NCBI RefSeq assembly: GCF_012275375.1
Contig: NZ_JAAZQJ010000003.1
Coordinates: 186,001-250,000 of the forward strand
Length of the DNA: 64,000 nt
Direction of reading: 5' to 3'
Source of the DNA: Dyella sp. SG609
GTDB taxonomy: Bacteria > Pseudomonadota > Gammaproteobacteria > Xanthomonadales > Rhodanobacteraceae
Shown: positions 47,817 through 56,904 of the stretch, one piece after another
How the letters are laid out: every line of letters begins with the position of its first letter
Numbering within the stretch: position 1 is the stretch's first letter
The notes under the pieces: model-generated
Told to the model about the DNA's origin: nothing
The model's database searches: none
What the model saw: the letters and a program-made list of their open reading frames with translations, nothing else
Made by a program: the position numbers and the translations under genes

Positions 47817-48011
47817 TCAGCAGCAGCGCCCGCCCGTTCCTTTGTATCGCGCGACTTGCCGCTCGCGGAAAAACTCCGCATACGTAGGCACCGCACGCTC
47901 GGGATGATGTTCGCGCAGATGCCGCACATACACGTCGTAATCCGGAACACCGCAGCACAGGCGGGCGGTCTGCACCGCCCATTTCCGGAATGCCTGGAAG
48001 CTGGCTTTCAT
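47817..48011 (-). CDS. ybdD: YbdD/YjiX family small protein
   Basis: A 64-residue protein with the family core CCGVPDYDVYVRHLREHHPE and FFRERQVARYKG, ending in paired cysteines (GRCC). YbdD/YjiX genes follow cstA/btsT; this one starts 10 nt after cstA. It is thought to assist the carbon-starvation/pyruvate transporter. Confidence 0.93.
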   Translation of the reverse strand: MKASFQAFRKWAVQTARLCCGVPDYDVYVRHLREHHPERAVPTYAEFFRERQVARYKGTGGRCC

Positions 48012-48021
48012 GGCATGGCCC

Positions 48022-50097
48022 TCAGCGGGTGGGAACGCCGTCCAGCGCCACGTACGGTTCCTCGTGCGCGGTGGGATGGTTGATGCGCCAGGCTTTCATG
48101 ATGGCGTTGATGGCGAAGCCGGCCATGCTTACCACCAGCAGCATGAAGATGCCGGTAAGCGCGGCGTCCACGTAGTTGTTGGTGACGATGCGCTGCATTT
48201 CTTCAGTGGTCTTGGCCGGTGCCAGAAGCTTGCCGTCGGCGGCGGCCTGGGCGTATTTCTGCGCGGCGGCGGTGAAGCTGATCGAGCCGGACAGCTTGTA
48301 GTAGCCGGCCGTCAGCGTGCACACCACCAGCCAGATCGCCGGAATGCCCGGCACCCACACATAGCGTTCGCGCTTGAGCTTCACCGTCACCACCGTGGCC
48401 AGCATCAGCGCCACCGCCGCGAGCATCTGGTTGGCGATGCCGAACAGCGGCCACAAGGTGTTGATGCCGCCCAGCGGATCGACCGCGCCCTGGTACAGGA
48501 AATAACCCCACAGGCCGACGCAGATCGCGGTGGCGATGAGGTTGCCCAGCCACGATTCGGTGTGCTTCAGCGGCTCGTGCACGAGGCCGGCGATCTCCTG
48601 GATCATGAAGCGGCCCACGCGCGTGCCGGCGTCCACCGTGGTGAGGATGAACAGCGCTTCGAACAGAATCGCGTAGTGGTACCAGAACGCCATCATGCCT
48701 TCGCCCGGGATGATCCCGTGCAGCAGCTGGGCCATGCCTACCGCCAGCGTCGGCGCACCGCCGGCGCGGCTGAGGATGCTGCTCTCGCCGATGTTCTTGG
48801 CCGTGTTCAAGAGTTCATCCGGCGAGACCACGAAGCCCCACTGGCTGATGGTGGTGGCGGCCTGCTGCGCGGTGGTGCCGATCAGCGCGCCGGGCGAGTT
48901 CATCGCGAAGTACACGCCCGGATGCAGCGAGGCGGCGGCGATCAAGGCCATGATGGCGACGAAGGCCTCCATCAGCATGCCGCCGTAGCCGACCATGCGC
49001 GCCTCGCCTTCATTGCTGAGCAGCTTGGGCGTAGTGCCGGAGGCAATGATCGAGTGCCAGCCCGAGACGGCGCCGCAGGCGATGGTGATGAACAGGAACG
49101 GGAACAGGTTGCCCTGGAACACCGGGCCGCTGCCGTCGACGAACTTGGTCAGCGCAGGCATCTGCAAGGTCGGCGCGGCCAGGAAGATCGCCAGCGCAAG
49201 CAGCGCGATGGTGCCGATCTTGAGGAAGGTGCTGAGGTAATCGCGCGGCGCCAGCAGCAGCCACACCGGCAGCACCGAGGCGCAGAAGCCGTAGGCAATC
49301 AGCAGCCAGGCCAGCGCCTTGGCGTCGAAGTCGAACGCGGCGGCCCAGGCCGGCGAAGCGGCGATGAAAGCGCCGGACCAGATCGCCAGCAACAGCAGGA
49401 TCAGGCCGATGATCGACACTTCGAGAATCCGGCCCGGCCGGATATAGCGCAGATACACGCCCATCAGCAGCGCGATCGGAATGGTGCAGGCCACCGTCCA
49501 GGTGCCCCAGGGGCTGTGCGTCAGCGCCTTGACCACCACCAGCGCCAGCACCGCCAGCACGATCATCATCAGCACCAGCACGCCGAACATGGCGACGATG
49601 CCGGCCACCGGCCCCAGTTCGTCGCGCAGCATGTTGCCGAGCGAGCGGCCGTCGCGGCGTACCGATAAACCGAGAATCATGAAGTCCTGTACCGCGCCGG
49701 CGAACACCACGCCGAACAGGATCCACAAGGTGCCGGGCAGATAACCCATCTGCGCCGCCAGCACGGGGCCGACCAGCGGGCCGGCGCCGGCGATCGCGGC
49801 GAAATGGTGGCCGAACACCACCCACTTGTCGGTGGGCACGTAGTCGAGCCCGTCGTTGCGCAGCACGGCCGGGGTGGCGCGGCTGGGGTCCATGCGCAGC
49901 ACGTAGGCGTTGATGAACTTGCTGTAGAAGCGGTAGCCGATCACGAACACGGCGATCGACGCGGCGACCAGCCAGATCGCATTGATCGGTTCGCCGCGGC
50001 GCAGGGCCACGACGCCTAGACACCACGCGCCGACGATGGCGATGGCGGCCCAGAGGATCTTGCCCGCTGGGCTGGGTTTGCTGACGGCGGTATGCAT
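48022..50097 (-). CDS. cstA: carbon starvation protein CstA family transporter
   Basis: A 691-residue polytopic inner-membrane protein. The ATG at 50097 has GGGAG 8 nt upstream (the in-frame ATG at 50127 is less likely). Family blocks are GHHFAAIAGAGPLVGPVLAA, LGLSVRRDGRSLG and FWYHYAILFEALFILTTVDA. CstA/BtsT proteins import pyruvate or peptides during carbon limitation. It is followed by ybdD and then a shared terminator. Confidence 0.96.
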   Translation of the reverse strand: MHTAVSKPSPAGKILWAAIAIVGAWCLGVVALRRGEPINAIWLVAASIAVFVIGYRFYSKFINAYVLRMDPSRATPAVLRNDGLDYVPTDKWVVFGHHFAAIAGAGPLVGPVLAAQMGYLPGTLWILFGVVFAGAVQDFMILGLSVRRDGRSLGNMLRDELGPVAGIVAMFGVLVLMMIVLAVLALVVVKALTHSPWGTWTVACTIPIALLMGVYLRYIRPGRILEVSIIGLILLLLAIWSGAFIAASPAWAAAFDFDAKALAWLLIAYGFCASVLPVWLLLAPRDYLSTFLKIGTIALLALAIFLAAPTLQMPALTKFVDGSGPVFQGNLFPFLFITIACGAVSGWHSIIASGTTPKLLSNEGEARMVGYGGMLMEAFVAIMALIAAASLHPGVYFAMNSPGALIGTTAQQAATTISQWGFVVSPDELLNTAKNIGESSILSRAGGAPTLAVGMAQLLHGIIPGEGMMAFWYHYAILFEALFILTTVDAGTRVGRFMIQEIAGLVHEPLKHTESWLGNLIATAICVGLWGYFLYQGAVDPLGGINTLWPLFGIANQMLAAVALMLATVVTVKLKRERYVWVPGIPAIWLVVCTLTAGYYKLSGSISFTAAAQKYAQAAADGKLLAPAKTTEEMQRIVTNNYVDAALTGIFMLLVVSMAGFAINAIMKAWRINHPTAHEEPYVALDGVPTR

Positions 50098-50232
50098 GAA
50101 CGGACTCCCACGGATGCTCATCCGCAAGGGTCCGCTCCGCGCCGACAGGGGTCAATGCCGGCGCGCGGCCGCCGGCATTAGCCATTGGTCGAATGGTTGC
50201 GCGCGCCGCTCCATGCGGCGCTGCCGCAAAGT

Positions 50233-53200
50233 TCAGCCTGCCGATTCGGCCGGCGTCCCGGCCAGCACCGCCGCCAGTGCCTGGGCCAGCTGCTCGCCGT
50301 GCAGCGGCTTGCGCAGGAAACCGTCCATGCCGGCGGCATAGGCGCGGCTTTCCTCGTCGCCGCCGGAGCGCGCGGTGATGGCGATCATCGGCAGGCGGCC
50401 GTCCTGTTCGCGCGAGCGCACCAGGCCGGCCCACTGGAAGCCGTCGAGGCCGGGCAGGTCCAGGTCGACCAGGGCGGCGTCGAAGCGCTGGCGCTCCAGC
50501 GCTTCCATCGCGTGCAAGGCGTTTGGCACGTGTTCCACCGCGTGGCCCTGCGCTTCCAGCAGGCCGGCGATCACCGCGGCCACGGTCGGGTCGTCCTCCA
50601 GCAACAGCAGCTGCCAGCGCGGGCCTTCGCCGCCGCGTACCGCGCTTTCCACCGGCGAGGCCGCGGCCGGCAGCGGCAGGTGCACGCGGAAGCTGCTGCC
50701 CTTGCCGGGCGCGGAATCCAGTTCGATGCGCCCGCCCATCAGGCCGGCCAGCTCGCGGCAGATCGCCAGGCCGAGGCCGCTGCCGGAACCGCGCTGCGGG
50801 CTGTCCAGCTGCTGGTAGTGCTGGAACAGCTTGGCCTGGTCGGCGGCGGCGATGCCGGGGCCGGTGTCGCTGACCACGAAGACGAGGCCGTCGCCGTCGG
50901 TGTTCAAGCTCAGCCGCACTTCGCCGCGCTCGGTGAACTTCAAGGCATTGCCGCTGAGGTTGAGCAGGATCTGCCGCACGCGCACCGCATCGCCGGATAC
51001 ATGCGGCGGCACGTCCGCGCCCACGTGCACGCGCAAGGCGAGCCCCTTGCTCACTGCCTTGCCGCGCTGCAGGTCCGCCACGTCGAGCAGCAAGGCGTAG
51101 GGATCGAACGGTGCGGGATGGAGCTGCAGCCGCCCGGCTTCGATGCGCGCCAGATCCAGCGCGTCGTTGACCAGGGTGAGCAGCACCTCGCCGGAGTTGC
51201 GGATGGTCTGCGCATAGTGCCGCTCCGTCGTGCCGAGCGGGCGGCTCAGCAGCAGTTCCGCCATGCCCAGCACGCCGGTCATCGGCGTGCGGATCTCGTG
51301 GCCCAGCTCGGCCAGGAACTGCGTCTTGGCGCGGCTGGCGGCCTGGGCCAGCTGGTGTTCCTGGGTGATCAGCTCCAGCCGGTGGCGCTGCGCCTGGCGC
51401 CGGCGCATGGCGGCGAGCAGGGCGGCGAACAGCAGGGCCAGCAGCAGCGCATAGGCCAGCCAGGCCCACCAGCGCAACCACGGTGGACTGTCGGCATGGA
51501 TCGCCAGCGCCGGCGTTTCGCCCCAGGCGCCGTCGGGGCCGGCCGCCTGCACGTGCAGCACGTAGTCGCCGCCGGGCAGCTGGGTGAAGCTGCGGTCGCC
51601 GCGCGCGCCGGTCTCCACCCAGTCGCTGTCCAGGCCGTCCAGGCGGAAGCGGTAGCGCGTGCGTTCCGGTGCAAGGTAGGTGAGCGCGCGCGCGTTGACG
51701 GTGAGATCGCGGTCGCTCCAGTCCAGCTGCCACGGCTGCGCATCCGCGGCCAGGCGCATCGTCTTGCCGCCGCGGCGCACGGTGCCGTCCTCCAGCCGCA
51801 CGCGCGGTTCGCGCGAGTGCTCGCCGATGGACTCCGGCACGAAGATCGCGATGCCGTCGCTGGTCGCCGCGGCCACGCGTCCGTCGGTCAGCAGCACCTG
51901 GTTGACGTTGGTGAACTGGGCATCCGGCAGGCCTTGCTCCAACCCCGGCTCGCGCACGTTGCCGCTGGCGGGGTCGTAGCGCCACAGGCCGCTGCGCGAG
52001 AAGAACCACAGCCGGCCCAGGCCGTCGGCGTGGATGCCGAGCAGGTCGTTGAGCGGATGCTGGCGATAGATCGGGTAACTGCCGGCCGGCGCGGCGCGCA
52101 GGCCATCCAGCCGGTAGGCGCTGAGGTTCTGCTCGTCCACCAGCCACAGCTTGCCGTCGCGCAGCGCGAGGAAATTGAACGGCGTCGCCGGCACGCCTTC
52201 GATCGCCCTGGCCTGCGCATCGCCCGGCGCCCAGCGCAGCACGCCGGCGCTGGTGGCGAACCACAGCGCGCCGTCGTACAGGCGCATGTCGCTGAGCGTG
52301 AGGTCCTTGGCGTGCGGGCCGAAGCTGAGCGGCCGCGCCTTGAACGTGTCCGGGTCGTAGGCCTGGACGCCGTCGTCCATCTGCAGATACGCCGTGCCGT
52401 CGGCGCCGAACACAATGCGCTCGGCCATCGGTGCGTCCAGCTCGGTGGCTTTGTCGCCGTCGACCACGAAGCTGCCGCTGGCCGAGGCGATCCACAGCCG
52501 GCCGCGCGCGTCTTCGGCGATGCAGTTGGCGCTGCGTCCCTGCGGGATATGGAAGGCCAGATGGCGCACCTTGCCGGTGGCCAGGTCCAGGCGGTCGATC
52601 GCGCCCTTGGCGCCGGCCAGCCACAGATGGTCGCCGCCGTTGCCGGCGATGGCGTAGTAAGCGCCGGGCACGATGCTGTCCGGGTTTTCCGGCACGTGCG
52701 TGACGTACTGGAAGTCGGCCCAGCGCGGCGACAGATAGGCCAGCCCGTCGTAGCTGCCGATCCACAGGCCGCCTTCGTGGTCGCGCAGCAGCTGGGTGAT
52801 GAAGCCATTCGGCAGGCCGTGGCGCTGCAGCGGGCGCGGTTCGAGATGGCGGTAGCTGCCGTCGGCTTCGCGCAGATAGATGCCGTCGTGGGTGCCGATC
52901 CACAGCCGGTGCTGCGCGTCGGCGGCCAGCGCGTAGACCAGCGTCTGCGGCAGCACGTCCGGCGCCACCGGCACCGCGCTGGACGCAGCCGGCGCCAGCG
53001 CGTACAGGCCGCGGTTGCCGGCGATGTACAGCGTGCCGTCGATGCGGGCGAGCTGGTAGATCTTCAGCGGCTTGTCGCGCGACGCATCGTCGGGGCGTTC
53101 GAACGCGACGTGGCTGAGGCGGCCGTCCGGCGCGCGCCGGTCCAGGCCCTTGCCGGTGCCGATCCACAGCGTGCCGTCCGCGTCGGCCAGCAGCGAGTAC

Positions 53201-53745
53201 ACGGTGTCCGAAGCGAGCGTGGCGGGATCGGCGGGGTCGTGGCGGAAATGATCGAAGCCGCGCCCGTCGGCGCGCATGCGGTCCAGGCCGACGTCGAAAT
53301 GGCCGACCCACAGCGGCCCCTGCGGCGGCTGCGCCAGCGCGGTGACGTCGTCGCTGCCGGCCGAGGCGGGGTCGGCCGGATCGTGCCGCCAGTGCTCGAA
53401 GTTCTCGTGCGCCGCGTCGTAGCGCACCAGGCCATCGCGGCTGCCGCCCCACAGCTGTCCCTGCGCGTCCACCATCAAGGTGGCCAGCGGCGCGGCGGAC
53501 AGCGAGCGCGGATCGCGCGGATCGTGCCGCCAGACGCGGAAGCGGTTGCCGTCGTAGCGCGCCAGCCCCGATTCGGTGGCTACCCACACATAGCCGCGGC
53601 CGTCCTGGGCCAGCGCGTCGATATTGCTGCTGGGCAGGCCTTCGGCCATGCCGTAGTTGCGGAAGCTCGGCGCGACCCAGGCCGGTGGCGGTGCGCCGGT
53701 TGCGGCGGCGGCCAGCAGCGTCTGCAGGATCAAAGCGGAAAACAA
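50233..53745 (-). CDS. propeller-type hybrid sensor histidine kinase B
   Basis: A 1170-residue sensor from the TTG at 53745, chosen because GAGGAG precedes it and a signal peptide (FSALILQTLLAAAATGAP) starts there; ATG at 53919 adds 58 basic residues. Reg_prop repeats (EGLPSSNIDALAQDGRGYVW, GTLWIGTGKGLDR), a Y_Y_Y domain (RYRFRLDGLDSDWVETG), one helix (WLAYALLLALLFAALLA), HisKA with His816 (LGHEIRTPMTG), HATPase (GSGLGLAICREL) and a receiver with Asp1094 (LVDLDLPG). It is closely similar in plan and motifs to the kinase at 11587-15168. It lacks a DNA-binding output domain, so its target is unlinked. Confidence 0.94.
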   Translation of the reverse strand: MFSALILQTLLAAAATGAPPPAWVAPSFRNYGMAEGLPSSNIDALAQDGRGYVWVATESGLARYDGNRFRVWRHDPRDPRSLSAAPLATLMVDAQGQLWGGSRDGLVRYDAAHENFEHWRHDPADPASAGSDDVTALAQPPQGPLWVGHFDVGLDRMRADGRGFDHFRHDPADPATLASDTVYSLLADADGTLWIGTGKGLDRRAPDGRLSHVAFERPDDASRDKPLKIYQLARIDGTLYIAGNRGLYALAPAASSAVPVAPDVLPQTLVYALAADAQHRLWIGTHDGIYLREADGSYRHLEPRPLQRHGLPNGFITQLLRDHEGGLWIGSYDGLAYLSPRWADFQYVTHVPENPDSIVPGAYYAIAGNGGDHLWLAGAKGAIDRLDLATGKVRHLAFHIPQGRSANCIAEDARGRLWIASASGSFVVDGDKATELDAPMAERIVFGADGTAYLQMDDGVQAYDPDTFKARPLSFGPHAKDLTLSDMRLYDGALWFATSAGVLRWAPGDAQARAIEGVPATPFNFLALRDGKLWLVDEQNLSAYRLDGLRAAPAGSYPIYRQHPLNDLLGIHADGLGRLWFFSRSGLWRYDPASGNVREPGLEQGLPDAQFTNVNQVLLTDGRVAAATSDGIAIFVPESIGEHSREPRVRLEDGTVRRGGKTMRLAADAQPWQLDWSDRDLTVNARALTYLAPERTRYRFRLDGLDSDWVETGARGDRSFTQLPGGDYVLHVQAAGPDGAWGETPALAIHADSPPWLRWWAWLAYALLLALLFAALLAAMRRRQAQRHRLELITQEHQLAQAASRAKTQFLAELGHEIRTPMTGVLGMAELLLSRPLGTTERHYAQTIRNSGEVLLTLVNDALDLARIEAGRLQLHPAPFDPYALLLDVADLQRGKAVSKGLALRVHVGADVPPHVSGDAVRVRQILLNLSGNALKFTERGEVRLSLNTDGDGLVFVVSDTGPGIAAADQAKLFQHYQQLDSPQRGSGSGLGLAICRELAGLMGGRIELDSAPGKGSSFRVHLPLPAAASPVESAVRGGEGPRWQLLLLEDDPTVAAVIAGLLEAQGHAVEHVPNALHAMEALERQRFDAALVDLDLPGLDGFQWAGLVRSREQDGRLPMIAITARSGGDEESRAYAAGMDGFLRKPLHGEQLAQALAAVLAGTPAESAG

Positions 53746-54000
53746 CGGTCGGTCTCCTCGCCGGCCTGGCGGCGCTGCGCCGGAGCGGGTGGTGAATGGG
53801 CATTCGATGGCATGGCCCCGGATGCGCCCCGGCGCATCCTGCGCCAGCTTGCCCGGTCGATGATGCCGCATCGGCTGCGGGCGTGCCGTTTTCGCGTTCA
53901 CACCGCTTGCACGCCGCACTAAGCTGGCGGCTCCGCCGCGCCTTGCAAAGCGAGCGCGCGGCCCTCAGTCAAAAAGCATCGTCGACGCATCGAGGCCAGC

Positions 54001-54540
54001 ATGATCCGCGAGATTCTGAAGATGGGCGACCCGCGCCTGCTGCGTGTGGCGCCACCGGTGCCGGATGCGATGATCGGCAGCGCCGAGCTGGATGCACTCA
54101 TCCAGGACATGTTCGACACCATGCACGATGCCGGCGGCGTCGGCCTGGCCGCGCCGCAGATCGGCGTGGACCTGCAGCTGGTGATCTTCGGCTTCGACCG
54201 TTCCGAGCGTTATCCGGACGCACCCGCGGTGCCGCGCACCATCCTGCTCAATCCGGTGATCCTGCCGCTGTCGCAGGACATGGAAGAAGGCTGGGAAGGC
54301 TGCCTGTCGGTGCCCGGCCTGCGCGGCGCGGTCAACCGCTACACCATGATCCGCTACCAGGGCATCGACCCGAAGGGCGAGAAGATAGACCGCGACGCGC
54401 AGGGCTTCCATGCGCGCGTGGTGCAGCACGAATGCGATCACCTGATCGGCCGGCTGTATCCCTCGCGCATCACCGATTTCGGCAAGTTCGGCTTTACCGA
54501 AGTGCTGTTCCCGGGCATGGACCCGGGCGCGGACGACTGA
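54001..54540 (+). CDS. def: peptide deformylase
   Basis: A 179-residue metalloenzyme that removes the formyl group from nascent N-termini. Motif [11 protein letters not shown] (46-55), motif II EGCLS with metal ligand Cys101, and motif III QHECDH with His143, Glu144 and His147. It has the type I layout. It is not next to fmt, so a second def elsewhere in the genome is likely. Upstream 53746-54000 shows no gene. Confidence 0.96.
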   Translation: MIREILKMGDPRLLRVAPPVPDAMIGSAELDALIQDMFDTMHDAGGVGLAAPQIGVDLQLVIFGFDRSERYPDAPAVPRTILLNPVILPLSQDMEEGWEGCLSVPGLRGAVNRYTMIRYQGIDPKGEKIDRDAQGFHARVVQHECDHLIGRLYPSRITDFGKFGFTEVLFPGMDPGADD

Positions 54541-54547
54541 AGCGCGT

Positions 54548-55939
54548 TCAGCCCGCGCGCTGCCACGCGCTCCACGGCCGCCCGCGTGGGGCGCGCCGTT
54601 CCGCCAGCGGCGCTTCCGGCAAGTCGAACCAGAACGTGCTGCCGCGCCCCGGCGCGGAGCGCAGGCCGATGTGCGTGCCGAGCAGGCGCGCCAGGCGGTC
54701 GCCGATGGTCAGGCCCAGCCCGTAGCCGTCGCGGCGCGGGTTCTCCGTATCGGGCAGCTGCACGAATTCCTCGAAGATCTGCTGCTGGTGGTTCTCGGCA
54801 ATGCCGGGGCCGTTGTCGCGCACCTCGATGCGCACGGCGTGGTTGCGCCGGCGCGCGGCGATCAGCACGCGGCCCATCGGCGCATTGGCGATGGCGTTGC
54901 TGGCCAGCTGCAGCAGCAGGCCGGCGGCCAGTTCCGCGTCGCCGTGGAGACGGTGGTGGCTGCCGTGCCAGGTCAGGGTGACGCCGCGGCGGGCGGCTTC
55001 CTCGGCCAGCCAGGTGCGGTCGTGCAGGAACAGTTCCGCCGCGCTGAATTCGGCCGGGCGCACCACCACCACGCCGGCATCCAGGCGCGAGATTTCCAGC
55101 AGGCCTTCCAGCAGTCGCGTCATCGAGGCCACGCTGGTGCGCATGTGCGTGAGCAGGGCCTGCTGGTCCTGGTCGGGGCCGGGGTTGAAGTTGGCGGCGA
55201 ACAGCTGCAGCGCCTGCAGCGGCTGGCGCAGGTGATGGTTGACCAAGGCAATGAAGCGCGACTTGCCGCGCGCGGCGGCATGGCGCTGGCGCATCACGTC
55301 CTGGCGCGCCGAGCGCCAGGCGCGCGGCCAGCCGTCCGCCAGGGACAGTTCCAGCGCGCGTTCCAGTTCGCCGAATTCGCGGGTGGAGGCCGTCACCGCC
55401 AGCGGCGGCAGGCGGTCTTCCTCCAGCGCGCGGCGCAGTTCGGCCAGCGGCCGCAGCACGTGGCGGCGCAGCGACCAGCGCGCCAGCCAGGCCAGCAGCA
55501 GGATGCCGCAGGCGCACAGCGCGCCGAGCAGCCAGGTGACGGCCTGGGCGCGGCGCACGGGGCCGAGCTCGGCCTGCGCGGTCAGCAAGGGGCGGTTGCC
55601 GGCGGTGCCGGCCAGCTCGCGGCGGTAGTTGCCGGCGTCCTGTTCGGGCAGGGCGCTGCCGCTGTTCCATGCCGGGCCGTCCGGATAGCTCAGGGTCACC
55701 TGGCGCAGCAGGCCGTCGCGGCGGGCCTCGTCCAGGATGCCCTGCGGCGCGGCCAGCGCCTGATCCACCGCCAGCGCGCCGGCCAGCTGTTCCACGCGCA
55801 GGGCGGCGCGGGCATCCGCCCGTTCGCCTTGCATGCCGGCTATCTGCGAGGTGAGCACGGCGACCAGCACCAGGGAGGCGAGGGTGGCGGGCAGTACCGC
55901 ATCCAGGAGCAGCCGGCGCAGAAGGGATTCGCTGGCCAT
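54548..55939 (-). CDS. sensor histidine kinase with HH in the H-box
   Basis: A 463-residue two-helix membrane kinase. The ATG at 55939 begins MASESLLRRLLLDAVLPATL. Helices are at about 8-30 and 155-175, enclosing a periplasmic sensor of about 120 residues. The HisKA H-box reads FIALVNHHLRQPLQAL with His235. The HATPase domain has QLASNAIANAPMG, DNGPGIAE, GYGLGLTI and GRGSTFWF. The residue after the phospho-histidine is His instead of the usual Asp or Glu, which normally helps catalysis. There is no receiver domain and no adjacent regulator; the LuxR regulator at 58084 may be a partner. Confidence 0.9.
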   Translation of the reverse strand: MASESLLRRLLLDAVLPATLASLVLVAVLTSQIAGMQGERADARAALRVEQLAGALAVDQALAAPQGILDEARRDGLLRQVTLSYPDGPAWNSGSALPEQDAGNYRRELAGTAGNRPLLTAQAELGPVRRAQAVTWLLGALCACGILLLAWLARWSLRRHVLRPLAELRRALEEDRLPPLAVTASTREFGELERALELSLADGWPRAWRSARQDVMRQRHAAARGKSRFIALVNHHLRQPLQALQLFAANFNPGPDQDQQALLTHMRTSVASMTRLLEGLLEISRLDAGVVVVRPAEFSAAELFLHDRTWLAEEAARRGVTLTWHGSHHRLHGDAELAAGLLLQLASNAIANAPMGRVLIAARRRNHAVRIEVRDNGPGIAENHQQQIFEEFVQLPDTENPRRDGYGLGLTIGDRLARLLGTHIGLRSAPGRGSTFWFDLPEAPLAERRAPRGRPWSAWQRAG

Positions 55940-56268
55940 CGGCTCAGCCTCCGCCGGCGGGGCGCCGGCCGGGCTGGCCGCCAAGCAGGGCTGGAGCAGG
56001 GCACTGCGGCAGGGGCACGGCTGGAGTCGTGGACATGAACGGTCGCGGCAGCGGTTGATGGCGGGGCGCGGCGGGCGCCTTGGTGCCGGTCCATGGCATG
56101 CGGCCACTCTAGGCGAGCCCGTACGGCCATTCGATACGCTGTTCGAACTAGCTTCTCGGCGTATGGACCGAAGATGTGACGAAGCCGTGCATGACGCGGC
56201 CATGTTTTGCGGCTACCGTGCCCGGCCAGGGGCCCGCCGGGCCCGTCCTCGAGGCTCTGGAGATCGCC

Positions 56269-56793
56269 ATGTCGACCCGTTTCCGTCCGCTGTTCGCGCT
56301 GTCCCTGCTGTGTCTGGCCGCTTCCGCGGCCGCCGTCGAACTCCCGGCCAACCTGCCCAAGCGCAAGGCCGGCCTGTGGGAGATGCAGATGGGCATGGCC
56401 GGCGGCCAGTCGCAGACCATGAAGGTGTGCCTGGACGAAGCCACCGACAAGGCGATGTACCAGATGGGCGCGCAGATGAGCGGCTCGATGTGCAGCAAGT
56501 TCTCGCTTGCCGTGAAGGACGGCGCCGTGGTCGCCGACGGCGTGTGCAGCCTGCCCGGCCCGCAGGGCAACGTCACCATGACCAGCCACAGCGAAACCCG
56601 CTTCCAGGGCGACAGCTCCTACAGCACCACCGGCCACGTGAAGTACGACCCGGCCGTGATGGGCCACAGCGAGGCCGACGTCAGCAGCAGCGGCAAGTGG
56701 GTCGGCGCCTGCGCCGCGGGCCAGAAGCCGGGCGACATGATTCTGCCGAACGGGCAGAAGGTGAATATCAACGACATGGCGGCGGCCAGGTAG
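56269..56793 (+). CDS. DUF3617 periplasmic protein
   Basis: A 174-residue protein with a signal peptide (FRPLFALSLLCLAASAAA). The family pattern KRKAGLWEMQMGMAGGQSQT opens the mature part, followed by conserved cysteines (KVCLDEA, SMCSKF, GVCSLPG, GACAAGQ). Role unknown. The start at 56269 is preceded by GGAGATC. Its TAG stop is the tip of the following inverted repeat. The preceding 329 nt (55940-56268) show nothing recognisable. Confidence 0.9.
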   Translation: MSTRFRPLFALSLLCLAASAAAVELPANLPKRKAGLWEMQMGMAGGQSQTMKVCLDEATDKAMYQMGAQMSGSMCSKFSLAVKDGAVVADGVCSLPGPQGNVTMTSHSETRFQGDSSYSTTGHVKYDPAVMGHSEADVSSSGKWVGACAAGQKPGDMILPNGQKVNINDMAAAR

Positions 56794-56904
56794 GTTGGGG
56801 TGAGCCGCAGGCGAACCCCAACAGGAGCTTGGGGTTCGCCTCACCGGACATCATCGCCATCACCTGCGTAGGTTGGGGTTCGCCTGCGGCTCACCCCAAC
56901 CTAC
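56789..56904. repeat. family A inverted repeat, copy 5 (complex)
   Basis: The left tip supplies the DUF3617 stop and the right tip (56901-56903 on the minus strand) supplies the PhnD-like gene stop. Internally an extra partial arm (CTTGGGGTTCGCCTCACC) and a second GTAGGTTGGGGTTCGCC suggest two elements recombined or nested. Confidence 0.9.

Noticed and set aside
50185-53922. Plus-strand ~1245-codon open frame opposite kinase B
   Set aside because: Shadow frame of the kinase; it has no domains and antisense-like composition.
15165-56904. CRISPR-like array from the repeated TAGGTTGGGG units
   Set aside because: Copies are single, widely dispersed and palindromic, with no regular spacers or cas genes.
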